DNA from: RSA11 sp036564135
Lineage (GTDB): Bacteria > Actinomycetota > Thermoleophilia > Solirubrobacterales > 70-9
NCBI GenBank assembly: GCA_036564135.1
Contig: DATCLC010000069.1
Coordinates: 1-64,000, forward strand
DNA: 64,000 nucleotides
Reading direction: 5' to 3'
The stretch's first letter is position 1. Every line of letters starts with the position of its first letter. The position numbers were made by a program, and so were the translations under genes. This document shows positions 26,743 through 34,312 of this stretch, piece after piece. The notes under the pieces were generated by a model. The model saw only the letters and a list, made by a program, of their open reading frames with translations. It was not told the origin of the DNA and did no database searches.

Positions 26743-27411
26743 GTGCTCTACGTGTACGCGATCACCGATCCAGGCGCCTCCACCGAGGCGCCGGGCATCG
26801 GCGGCGCCCGGGTGACCGCCGTGCGCGAGGGGGATCTCCAGGCGCTCGTCAGCGCGCACGAACGGCTCGAGCCGGCGACCGGGGTCGATCGGCTGTGGGA
26901 GCACGAGGCCGTCGTCGAGGGCGCCGGGGCAGGCGGCGCGGGGGTGCTGCCGCTGCGCCTGGACAGCGCGCTCGCGGGCGAGGACGAGGTGCGGGCGCTG
27001 CTGCGCGAGCGCGCGGATGAGTTCGGGACCGTCCTGCGCCGGGTGCGGGGCGCGGCCGAACTGAGCGTGCGCGTGGGCCTCGCCGTCGCCGAGGAACCGG
27101 CGCCGGTCGCGCCCGGGACCGGCGGAGCGGGCACCGCGTACATGCTCGGGCGCCTCGAGCGGGCGCGGCGAGCCGAGGATCTGGTCCGCGCGGTGCACGA
27201 GCCGCTCGCCGAGCTCGCGCGCGAGCACGCGCGCCTGGGGCCGACGCTCTCCGACCGGCGCGGCCAGTTCCGGCTCGCCTATTTGGTCGAGCGCGGCGCG
27301 GTGGAACCCTTCAGGGCCCGCGTGGAGGAGCTCGCGGAGTCGCAGCCGGAGCTGCAGCTGACCTGCACGGGGCCGTGGCCGCCCTACAGCTTCGTGGGGA
27401 GTGCCGCGTGA
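26743..27411 (+). CDS. Gas vesicle protein GvpF/GvpL family (copy 3)
   Basis: A 222-residue GvpL/F protein starting LYVYAITDPGA and ending LQLTCTGPWPPYSFVGSAA, the canonical C-terminal motif. The middle includes VVEGAGAGGAGVLPLRLDSALAGEDEVRALLRERADEF. Three GvpF/L paralogues in one cluster are common in actinobacterial loci. GTG start 2 nt after the previous stop; GTGA overlap with gvpK. Confidence 0.88.
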   Translation: MLYVYAITDPGASTEAPGIGGARVTAVREGDLQALVSAHERLEPATGVDRLWEHEAVVEGAGAGGAGVLPLRLDSALAGEDEVRALLRERADEFGTVLRRVRGAAELSVRVGLAVAEEPAPVAPGTGGAGTAYMLGRLERARRAEDLVRAVHEPLAELAREHARLGPTLSDRRGQFRLAYLVERGAVEPFRARVEELAESQPELQLTCTGPWPPYSFVGSAA

Positions 27412-27764
27412 GCCCTGCCGCCGAGCGCGACCGCCTGCTCGCGGGCCACGGCGACCTCGACCTCTTCGGGCGCGAGCTCGCGCGCCTGGACTCCGCGCTG
27501 CGCGGCCGCTTGAACGCCGACCGCGAAAGCCTCGAGAAGGGCCTCGCGCAGCTCGTGCTCACCCTCGTCGAGGTCATCCGCCAGCTGCTTGAGCGCCAGG
27601 CTCTGCGGCGCGTCGAGGGCGGCTCACTCTCGGCGGCCGAGGTGGAGCGGCTGGGCGAGACATTCCTGCTGCTCGCCGAGCGCATGGACGAGCTCAAGGA
27701 GGCATTCGGCCTGGAGGACGAGGACCTGAATCTGGACCTGGGGCCCCTGGGGAAGCTGCTGTGA
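27408..27764 (+). CDS. gvpK: Gas vesicle protein GvpK
   Basis: A 118-residue protein with the GvpK core: LNADRESLEKGLAQLVLTLVEVIRQLLERQALRRVEGGSLSAAEVERLGETFLLLAERMDELKEAFGL and the C-terminal DEDLNLDLGPLGKLL. GvpK is a small accessory protein essential for vesicle formation. GTG 27408 overlaps the preceding gvpF/L stop. Confidence 0.92.
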   Translation: MSPAAERDRLLAGHGDLDLFGRELARLDSALRGRLNADRESLEKGLAQLVLTLVEVIRQLLERQALRRVEGGSLSAAEVERLGETFLLLAERMDELKEAFGLEDEDLNLDLGPLGKLL

Positions 27765-27789
27765 GGAAAGCCACGGAAGGAGGACGCGT

Positions 27790-28023
27790 ATGAACGGCGA
27801 GGAGTTGCGGGCGCAGTACTTCGACGTCCTGCTCGACCGGATCACCGAGACGCGCTACCCGAGCAAGGAGCTGCTCGACCGCGCCGAGAACCTCGCGTAC
27901 ACGCGCGAGCAGGCGGAGCGGCTCGTGACGTACCTGATCGCGACCGTGCAGGGCGTGCGCTACCCGAGCCACCAGCTCATGGACCGCGTCGAGCGGATCC
28001 TCTTCGGGATACCCGGGCGCTAG
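27790..28023 (+). CDS. 77-residue helical protein with internal repeat, gas vesicle cluster
   Basis: Two copies of an RYPSxxLLDRxE unit (TRYPSKELLDRAENL at about 22-36 and VRYPSHQLMDRVERIL at about 56-71) are joined by a helical linker containing YTREQAERLVTYLIATVQ. GGAAGGAGGACGCGT precedes the ATG, a strong ribosome site. Function is unknown; the repeat suggests a small helical adaptor with two equivalent binding faces. It is the last gene before the 28024-28348 gap. Confidence 0.75.
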   Translation: MNGEELRAQYFDVLLDRITETRYPSKELLDRAENLAYTREQAERLVTYLIATVQGVRYPSHQLMDRVERILFGIPGR

Positions 28024-28348
28024 CCCGGGCAGCGTGGGCTCGCTCGCGCGCGGCGCGATGCGCAGCGCGCCCGCGGCGCTTGGCGCGCCGCACCTGCCGC
28101 GCGACCCGTGAGCGGGCGCGGCGCAGGCGTCGCTTCGCGCGCCGGTCCCGGTCCGCGCTCTGGCGCCGCACCCTTCGCCGCAGCTCGGCGGAGTGCTCGG
28201 CGAGCTCGGCGTTGCGCCGCGCGGCGCGCATTCGGTGAGCTTGTGGAGACGCCATGGCTGCGGGGGCGTTTTCACCCCGGTTGCAGGTCGTTTACCCGGA
28301 ATTTCGCGCGGGTAGCCGGAGCGCACCGCGAACCGAAGGAGGGCCGGG
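28024..28348. other. Gap between gas vesicle genes; only a promoter recognised
   Basis: This 325-bp stretch is very Arg-codon-like on the minus strand (an ORF at 27977-28255 with about one third Arg) but that ORF has no ribosome site and overlaps the preceding gene antisense. The clear signal is the sigmaB-like promoter at 28290-28314. Confidence 0.5.
28290..28314 (+). promoter_or_regulatory. SigmaB-like promoter of the 3' flanking gene
   Basis: GTTT (28290-28293), 16 nt, GGGTA (28310-28314). It ends 34 nt before ATG 28349. It mirrors the promoter at 21899-21922. Confidence 0.6.
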
Positions 28349-28888
28349 ATGGCCCAAGCCAAGACCAGCAAGTCATCGTCAAGGAAGACGGGCGGCGCGA
28401 AGCGCACGCAGGCCAAGTCGCGCAGCGGCGCGAAGTCGGCGTCGGCCAAGTCGCGCGGCGCGAAAGCGGCGTCGAAGAGCTCGAACGGCAAGCGCGCGAC
28501 GTCCGCGAAGCCGCGCAAGCCCGCGACGCCGAAGGCACCGGCGCCCGAGGAGCTCGGGGGCGCCGCGGCGCTCGCCGCGGCGCGTCAGGCCGCGGCGGAG
28601 GGCACGAAGGCGGCCGGTAAGGCCGTCGCCGCAGCCGCGAAGCGCGCCCGGACGCCACTCGCGATCGCGGGCGGCGCTGTCGCCGGCGTTGCCGGCGGGC
28701 TCGCGCTGCGGCGCCGCGGGAACCACTCGAAGCTGAGCGCCCGGCTGCCCAAGGAGCTGCCGCTGCCGCTGCGCGACGGCAAGCTCGACCCTGACGCGAT
28801 CGCGAGGTTCGGCACGCGCGTCGAGGGGTTCGGGCGCCAGCTCACCGCGGTCTCGCACGCCCTGCGCGCCCAGCAGCGCAAGCGCTAG
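28349..28888 (+). CDS. Lys/Ser-rich gas-vesicle-cluster protein (3' paralogue)
   Basis: A 179-residue protein, the same length as the 5' paralogue. Residues 1-60 are Lys/Ser/Arg/Ala-rich (histone-H1-like composition). A helical Ala-rich region (about 72-100) precedes a hydrophobic segment (LAIAGGAVAGVAGGLAL, about 107-123), then a basic C-terminal part with ARLPKELPLPLRDGKLDPDAIARFG. It has its own sigmaB-like promoter and an identical 20-nt start region to the 21969 gene, evidence of duplication. Function unknown. Confidence 0.75.
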   Translation: MAQAKTSKSSSRKTGGAKRTQAKSRSGAKSASAKSRGAKAASKSSNGKRATSAKPRKPATPKAPAPEELGGAAALAAARQAAAEGTKAAGKAVAAAAKRARTPLAIAGGAVAGVAGGLALRRRGNHSKLSARLPKELPLPLRDGKLDPDAIARFGTRVEGFGRQLTAVSHALRAQQRKR

Positions 28889-29398
28889 CCCTCCCCCGGC
28901 CCACCGTCTCTATCCGGCGTGCGTGGTGCGGGGCGCCGTGGGGCTGGCGCTTGGTGGCCGCTCTCCGGCGTGGCGTGGTGCGCGGCGCCGTGGCGCCTGG
29001 CGCCGGTGACCTAACGATCGCCCCCGCCCCCGACTGCAACGTTTCGACGGTTGATCCAACACAAAGTCGCCCTCGCGCCGGGCGCGGGCGCGACTTCGAC
29101 TATCGACGGTTGATCCCACGAAACGCCGATGTCGCGCGCCCGGGAGCCGCAGGCGGCCCAAAGGCCCGCACCAAACGCACGCGCCGTACGCCGCAACGCG
29201 CACGAGAGCCGCCAGCGACCCGAACCCCCAGCAACCTCCCTCCCCCTTTGTCGACCACGGCGCGCGATCCCGGCCGGTGATCGAGTTTCCTAGTCCAGGA
29301 GACCAGAAAAGTCGAGCGCCGGCGGTTGGTGGGGATCGTGATCGAGGTTTCTAGTCAGGAGGCCTAGAAAAGTCGATCACGGGCCTGGGGGCCGACCG
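28889..29398. other. 510-bp gene-free region with several short repeats
   Basis: No convincing gene. It contains two imperfect copies of a CCGGCGTG-GTGGTGCGGGGCGCCGTGG-like unit (about 28915-28942 and 28966-28994). Two copies of CGACGGTTGATCC follow near 29045 and 29104. Two related hairpin units lie at 29278-29317 and 29339-29379. The gas vesicle cluster and the Rrf2 gene both end facing this region. Confidence 0.6.
29278..29379. repeat. Two tandem hairpin units between convergent genes
   Basis: The second unit (29339-29379) folds as TGATCGA, TTTCTAG, loop, CTAGAAA, TCGATCA, a long imperfect stem. The first (29278-29317) is a degenerate copy: TGATCGAGTTTCCTAG then CAGAAAAGTCGAGC. They may act as bidirectional terminators or as a mobile intergenic repeat. 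Confidence 0.5.
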
Positions 29399-29854
29399 TC
29401 AGTGCGACTCCCAGGCCTCCGGGCGTTTGATCAGCTGCTCGATCTCCGGGGAGAGCCGACCCGCGACGACGTCGGCCAGCGTCACCGACTCCAGTACCGC
29501 GCGCATGTTCATGCGCAGCGCCACGAAGACCTCCCGCAGGGGCGCGGCCACGCCCTCGTAATCGAGCGCCTCGGGACGGACGTCGCGCACGCTCGCGAGC
29601 GGCCCCTCGATCGCGCGGATCACGTCGGCGATCGTGATCTCCTCCGCTGGGCGCGCGAGCGAGTAGCCGCCCTCCGATCCGCGGTGGCTGGCCACGATCC
29701 CCGCGTTGCGAAGCTCGCCGAGGATCGCCTCCAAAAACTTCACGGGGATCCGCTGCGCGGCCGCGATCTCGTCACGCTTGATCGGCGGCTGCTCCGCAGC
29801 CGCGATCTCCAGCACCCCCCGAAGGGCGTAGTCCGCCTTCGCAGAAACGCGCAT
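29399..29854 (-). CDS. Rrf2-family transcriptional regulator without cysteines
   Basis: A 151-residue Rrf2 protein: MRVSAKADYALRGVLEIAAAEQPPIKRDEIAAAQRIPVKFLEAILGELRNAGIVASHRGSEGGYSLARPAEEITIADVIRAIEG is the family winged-helix core. There is no cysteine, so it cannot carry the three-Cys iron-sulfur cluster of IscR/NsrR and is more like CymR, which responds to sulfur metabolites through a protein partner. A 23-bp inverted repeat sits directly before the start. It precedes the flavoprotein/ABC operon's end and may regulate it. Confidence 0.9.
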   Translation of the reverse strand: MRVSAKADYALRGVLEIAAAEQPPIKRDEIAAAQRIPVKFLEAILGELRNAGIVASHRGSEGGYSLARPAEEITIADVIRAIEGPLASVRDVRPEALDYEGVAAPLREVFVALRMNMRAVLESVTLADVVAGRLSPEIEQLIKRPEAWESH

Positions 29855-29857
29855 CCT

Positions 29858-29880
29858 GCGCGGTTTCTATCTCACCGCGC
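29858..29880. promoter_or_regulatory. Inverted repeat at the Rrf2 start (possible autoregulatory operator)
   Basis: GCGCGGT (29858-29864), TTCTATCTC, ACCGCGC (29874-29880), lying 4 nt upstream of the Rrf2 ATG, where it would cover the ribosome site. Either an operator or a translation-blocking hairpin. Confidence 0.45.
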
Positions 29881-29952
29881 GGCCACGCGCAGCCCCGGCG
29901 AGGAGCTGCGCGGTGACCCTTCGTGAGAGGCTGGGCGCCGGGCGCCCGTAGG

Positions 29953-31503
29953 TCAGCTCGCGAGCGCGCGCGGGGGCGTCGTGGTGGAGCGGCCGAGCTC
30001 CCCGGCGAGCATCGCCGCGAGCTCGGCGGCCTGCTGGCGGATCTCCGGGATCGCCGTGGTCTCCCACAGGCGCCCCTTGCGCAACGGGCCGATCGCGAAC
30101 AGGTGCGAGGAGACACGCCCGTCGGCGCCCACCAGGGCGCCCAGCGGGTCGTGGTCCAAGCCGAGCCCGATCGGCCCCGGGCGCGCCAGGCCGCGCGCGA
30201 ACAAATCGTCCAGCAGCGGCTCGCCGGCCGCGCGCAAATCGAGCGTCGGCCCCGTGCAGTTGACGACGCGGTCGAAGCGCCGCGTCTCGGGCTCCGCCGC
30301 GTCCGCCGGCAGGAGCTCGACCTCGATCCCGTCGTCGCGCACGCGCAACGCGACGCACCCCGCCGCCTCGATCTCGAGCCGGCCGTCGCCACGCAGCCGG
30401 TCGAGCAGAGCCGCGACCTCGGGTGCCATCCGGTGGCGGTGGACGTCCCACCGCCGCGCGTACCGCTCGACGAAGCGGCGCCGGTCGGCCTCGGAGAGGC
30501 GCGTCCACAGCTCGTTCGTGACCGGCCGCAGCGAGTCGATGACGGCGCGCCAGTCACCACCCTTGCGCACCTCGGCCTCCGCCTCGGCCTCCACGCGCCG
30601 GACGATGTCGTAGAGCTTCGGGCGCAGCGGGATCGGCCTGAACGTTCGTGCCGGCCGCAGCGGCTGGGTGCTGTGGCGGCGCGGGAGCAGCCCGCTGCGC
30701 GAGACGGCCACCATCCGCGCGTCCGGACACCTCTCCCCGAGTGCGAGCGCGACGTCGACCATCGTGAGCCCGGTGCCGATCAGCAGGATCGAGCGGTCGC
30801 CGGCGGCGCGCTTCCCGACCCCCTCGTCCCAGGGGTCCGGCTCGTAGCGGTCGCTCGCCAGGACCTGGTCATCGGCGCCCGGGGGCGCGGCAGGGGCGAG
30901 GTTCCCGATGGCGAGCACGGCCCGGTCGGCGGTGACCTCGCCACCCGACGCGAGCTCGATTACGACCGGGCGCGCGCCCGCCTCGCTGCGCCCCGCCACG
31001 CTGATCCCGACCGCGGCGTCCCGCACGACCTCGAGCGAACATCGCCGCTCGGCGCTGCGCCGGGCCTCGGCCAGCACATCGGCGAGGTACTCGCCGAACA
31101 GGCCGCGCGGCGCAAACTCGCGCCCCGCCAGGGCGATCCCGCGCGCGGCGGCCCAGCGCACGAAATGGCGCTGGTCGTCGGGCCAGACGCCCATCTCCGC
31201 CGCGGGGACATTCAGGCGATGCTCCGGGTGCGTGGTGGAGTAGGCCACGCCGCGGGCGAGCTCGTGGCGGCGCTCGATGACCACGATGCGCATCCCGGCC
31301 GCGTGGCGGCGTCGTAGGAGGTTCGCGGCGACCAGCGCGCCGCTCGCGCCGCCGCCGATGATCGCGACGGTCGGCGTCCGCCGATCGACCGGGTCCCCTG
31401 CCCGCGCCGGACGCGCGCCCAGCGGAGCCGGGCTCGCGTCCTGCGCGCCTGTCTGTCCGCGGGCGGCCTCAGCCGCCCGCGGACAGTCACCGCCCCCGTT
31501 CAC
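29953..31503 (-). CDS. FAD/NAD(P)-binding flavoprotein (FAD_NAD_bind type)
   Basis: A 516-residue oxidoreductase. An N-terminal Rossmann motif VAIIGGGASGALVAANLL (about 47-64) is followed by RRHELARGVAYSTTHPEHRLNVPAAEMGVWPDD, the FAD_NAD_bind signature. Also seen: an internal dinucleotide site ILLIGTGLTMVDVALAL and a C-terminal VNCTGPTLDL...LFAIGPLRKGRLWETTAIPEIRQQA. Substrate unknown. GTG 31503 overlaps the receptor stop as GTGA, so it is the terminal gene of the ABC operon and probably acts on the imported compound. Confidence 0.85.
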   Translation of the reverse strand: MNGGGDCPRAAEAARGQTGAQDASPAPLGARPARAGDPVDRRTPTVAIIGGGASGALVAANLLRRRHAAGMRIVVIERRHELARGVAYSTTHPEHRLNVPAAEMGVWPDDQRHFVRWAAARGIALAGREFAPRGLFGEYLADVLAEARRSAERRCSLEVVRDAAVGISVAGRSEAGARPVVIELASGGEVTADRAVLAIGNLAPAAPPGADDQVLASDRYEPDPWDEGVGKRAAGDRSILLIGTGLTMVDVALALGERCPDARMVAVSRSGLLPRRHSTQPLRPARTFRPIPLRPKLYDIVRRVEAEAEAEVRKGGDWRAVIDSLRPVTNELWTRLSEADRRRFVERYARRWDVHRHRMAPEVAALLDRLRGDGRLEIEAAGCVALRVRDDGIEVELLPADAAEPETRRFDRVVNCTGPTLDLRAAGEPLLDDLFARGLARPGPIGLGLDHDPLGALVGADGRVSSHLFAIGPLRKGRLWETTAIPEIRQQAAELAAMLAGELGRSTTTPPRALAS

Positions 31504-32648
31504 CCGCCGCGGCGGGGCTGCGCCTCGATGGCGGGCTGGTCGCCGCCGCCGGAGGCATCGCGCACCTCCTGGGCGATCGACCCGTACACCGCCCCCTCGG
31601 GCAGCTCCGCCGACGAGATCGCGTCGATCTGATGGAGGAAGGTCGCCGAGTTCGCGATCAGCTCCTCGGCCTCAGGCGTGATCGCGAACGGCAGCTGGAG
31701 CCGGATGCCGTCCCGGTCGCCGCCGAGGGCCGCCGGCCACCTCCCGAAAAGGGCGTCGAAGAGGTCCGCCTCGGTGAACCCCTCGGTCTGCTCGAAGGCG
31801 GCCGAGACGATCGCGTCGGCGTTCGCGGGGTCGGCCAGGTAGGCCTGCGCCTCAAGCTCCGCCTCGAGCCACGCCCGCGCGATATCCGGGCGCTCGTCGA
31901 TGAGCTCCTTCGACATGAGCAGGAACGCGGCGTCCGGCTCGCCCGGGAGCACGCCGCTGGCGACCCGGCGCGCGAGTCCCTCGTTCACGAGGCGCGCCGC
32001 CGTCGGCTCCCAGATGACCGCGGCGTCGATGCGGCCGCTCTCGAAGTTCGACGTGATGACGTCGATGCTCTGGTTCAGGTACTTGGCCGGCTCGATGCCG
32101 AGCTTCTCGAACGTCCCCTGCGCGATCCGGTCTGCGCAGCTTCCGTGCGGCGTGGCGACGGTCTTGCCGTCGAGCCACTCGAGCGCCTCCTCCTGCGAGT
32201 CGAACTCGGGAGCGTCGTTGCGCACGAGGAAGACGCCGCACTGCTCGCCGGAGGACATGCCGAGCACGGCGACGATCCGCAGGTCGCGGGTCTCGCGCTT
32301 GCTGGCCGCGACGATCGCGGGCATGTCGCCGACGTAGCCGATCTGCTGCTTGCCGGCGAGCATCTGGCTGGTGATGATCGAGCCCTGCAGGCCGACCTGG
32401 AAGTTGACCTCGGACCCCTCGGGGAGGTGCTCGCGCCAGAACTCCTGGTCACGCATGACGAGCCCGGACCAGGCCTCCGTGTAGTAGGGCTGGTAGCCAA
32501 CGGTGAGCGTCACCGGCTCGCCGTCGGACCCCAGGTCAGCCGAGGCCGTGTCGTCCTCGAAGGGCCCGCAGCCGACCATGAAGGCGAGCGCCGCGAGGCC
32601 GGCGCCGAGCACCGCCGCGGCGGAAGTTCGTCTGCGCTTTGCACTCAT
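31500..32648 (-). CDS. ABC transporter substrate-binding lipoprotein (SsuA/TauA/NMT1 type)
   Basis: A 382-residue lipoprotein with lipobox MVGC (Cys27). The body resembles sulfonate/taurine/nitrate receptors: VTLTVGYQPYYTEAWSGLVMRDQEFW, MLAGKQQIGYVGDMPAIVAASK, WLDGKTVATPHGSCADRIAQ, IDAAVIWEPTAARLV. It is the only receptor for two ATPase-permease pairs encoded upstream. The ligand cannot be named; the FAD, amidohydrolase and Rieske neighbours suggest an organic sulfur or nitrogen compound. Confidence 0.87.
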   Translation of the reverse strand: MSAKRRRTSAAAVLGAGLAALAFMVGCGPFEDDTASADLGSDGEPVTLTVGYQPYYTEAWSGLVMRDQEFWREHLPEGSEVNFQVGLQGSIITSQMLAGKQQIGYVGDMPAIVAASKRETRDLRIVAVLGMSSGEQCGVFLVRNDAPEFDSQEEALEWLDGKTVATPHGSCADRIAQGTFEKLGIEPAKYLNQSIDVITSNFESGRIDAAVIWEPTAARLVNEGLARRVASGVLPGEPDAAFLLMSKELIDERPDIARAWLEAELEAQAYLADPANADAIVSAAFEQTEGFTEADLFDALFGRWPAALGGDRDGIRLQLPFAITPEAEELIANSATFLHQIDAISSAELPEGAVYGSIAQEVRDASGGGDQPAIEAQPRRGG

Positions 32649-32651
32649 TTA

Positions 32652-33512
32652 CTACTGACTCCTTGTTGTCGTGGTTAGGGGCGCGGCCCCGTTGCCGCGC
32701 GAGACGTCGTCGGCCGGCGCCGCCGCCTGGGCGGCGAACGACCGCATCACCTCGTCGGTGAGCAGCTCGATCACGTGCCGCTTGAGCTCCTGGCAGCGCT
32801 CGTCGGTGAGCACCGCCTCGTGCGTGCGCGGGCGCGGTAGATCGACCTCGAGCTGCTCGCGCACGCGCGTCGGGCGGTTGGACATGACGAGCACGCGATC
32901 GGCGAGCAGGAGCGCCTCGTCGATGTCGGTGGTCACGAGCAGCGTCGTCTGCCGGCGCTCGCCGAGGAGCTCGGCCGTGTACTCCTGCATGAGCTCGCGC
33001 GTCATCGCGTCGAGCCCGCGGAACGGCTCGTCCAAGATCAGGAGGGCCGGGTCGTTGAGCAGCGCCCGGGCGAGCTCCGCGCGCCGCTGCATCCCGCCCG
33101 AGAGCTGGCTCGGGTAGCGGTCCGCGAAGGCCCTGAGCCCGACCCGTTCGAGCAGCTTTTGTGCGCGCTCGCGCCTCCTTTTGTCTCGGCGGCGCGCACC
33201 CGGTGCGAAGACGACGTTCTCGAGCGTCGTCAGCCACGGCATCAGCGCCGTCTCCTGGAAGAGGATCTGGCGCTCGGGCGAGGGCCCCGAGACCTCCCGG
33301 CCGTCGAGCCGCACGCGCCCCGAACTCGCGCGCTCGAACCCGGCGAGCACCGCGCCGATCGTGCTCTTGCCGCAGCCCGAGGGCCCGATCATCGCGGTCA
33401 CGGCGCCCGCCGGCAGCACGAACGAGCAGTCGCGGACCACGAGCTTCTCGGATGGCCCTTCGCCGAGCCGGACCGACACGCGCTCCACGCGGGTCTCGCC
33501 GCGCGCGGTCAC
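32652..33512 (-). CDS. ABC transporter ATPase (SsuB/TauB type), pair 1
   Basis: A 286-residue ATPase with Walker A GPSGCGKST, Q-loop ILFQETALMPWLT, signature LSGGMQRRAELARAL and Walker B LLILDEPFRGLDAMTRE. The switch His is replaced: LLVTTDIDEALLLADRV has Thr where SsuB/TauB usually has His (VTHD-EA). Loss of that His often lowers ATPase activity, suggesting this subunit may be the weaker half of a mixed dimer. GTG 33512 overlaps the permease stop (GTGA). Confidence 0.88.
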   Translation of the reverse strand: MTARGETRVERVSVRLGEGPSEKLVVRDCSFVLPAGAVTAMIGPSGCGKSTIGAVLAGFERASSGRVRLDGREVSGPSPERQILFQETALMPWLTTLENVVFAPGARRRDKRRRERAQKLLERVGLRAFADRYPSQLSGGMQRRAELARALLNDPALLILDEPFRGLDAMTRELMQEYTAELLGERRQTTLLVTTDIDEALLLADRVLVMSNRPTRVREQLEVDLPRPRTHEAVLTDERCQELKRHVIELLTDEVMRSFAAQAAAPADDVSRGNGAAPLTTTTRSQ

Positions 33513-34312
33513 GCCGCCCGCCTCCAGGGCATCAGGCGGGCACCCAGCGCCCGCACCATCGTGCTCGACAAGTACCCCGCGACCCCGAGGCTGATCATCC
33601 CCACGACGATCCGCGGGAGATCGCCGCCCTGGTAGGAGTTCCAGACGAGAAAGCCGAGGCCGCCGTCGCCGCTCGTGTTGCCGCCGCCGGAGATCAGCTC
33701 CGCGGCCACGACCACCTCCCAGGTGATCCCCATGCCGACCGCGGCCCCCGTGACCATCGCGGGCAGCGTCGACGGCAGGAGCACCCTCGCGAACGTACCC
33801 ACCCGGCCGAGGCCCAGCGTGCGCGAGATCAGCACCAGGCGGCGGTCGATCTGGGCGGCGCCGTCGACGATGTTGAGGACGATCGGGAAGAAGGCGCCGA
33901 GGAAGGTGACGAAGGTGATCGAGAGCTCCTGCGTCGGCCAGAAGATGATCGCCAGCGGCACCCAGGCGAGCGGCGGGATCGGCCGCAGCGTCTCGAAGAT
34001 CGGGAAGAAGAGCCCCCGGAAGGTGCGGATGGTGACGATCAGCAGCGCGAGCGGGACGCCGATCGCGATCGCGAACGCAAACCCCCACAGCACGCGCTGC
34101 AGGCTGAGCGCCCAGCTGTTCCAGTAGCCGGCCTCGCCGATCAACTCCGCGAGGTCGCCCACGACCGCGTGCGGCGGCGGGACCTTGTCGAGGAACGGGA
34201 CCGCGACCCCAATCCACTCGCCGAGCTGGGAGCCGACCTCCCAGAACGCGAGCCACGCGAGGACCCCGAGGATCCCGCGGCGCACGATCGTGCGGCGCGC
34301 CTTCGCGTTCAT
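33509..34312 (-). CDS. ABC transporter permease (SsuC/TauC type), pair 1
   Basis: A 267-residue permease with about six helices and the EAA-type loop ISRTLGLGRVGTFARVLLPSTLPAMVTGAAVGMG. LRPIPPLAWVPLAIIFWPT is the SsuC/TauC signature. ATG 34312 overlaps the ATPase of pair 2 (ATGA), and its end overlaps ATPase 1 (GTGA), so the five transporter genes are tightly coupled. Confidence 0.88.
   Translation of the reverse strand: MNAKARRTIVRRGILGVLAWLAFWEVGSQLGEWIGVAVPFLDKVPPPHAVVGDLAELIGEAGYWNSWALSLQRVLWGFAFAIAIGVPLALLIVTIRTFRGLFFPIFETLRPIPPLAWVPLAIIFWPTQELSITFVTFLGAFFPIVLNIVDGAAQIDRRLVLISRTLGLGRVGTFARVLLPSTLPAMVTGAAVGMGITWEVVVAAELISGGGNTSGDGGLGFLVWNSYQGGDLPRIVVGMISLGVAGYLSSTMVRALGARLMPWRRAA

Noticed and set aside
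27977..28255. Arg-rich minus-strand ORF (92 codons) in the gap after the gas vesicle repeat protein
   Set aside because: No ribosome site, antisense overlap with the 27790 gene, about one third Arg; probably compositional. A small basic DNA-binding protein cannot be fully excluded.
23023..28888. Gas vesicle cluster considered as recently acquired
   Set aside because: GC content and codon style look like the neighbours; no mobile-element genes or boundary repeats beyond the duplicated flanking genes.
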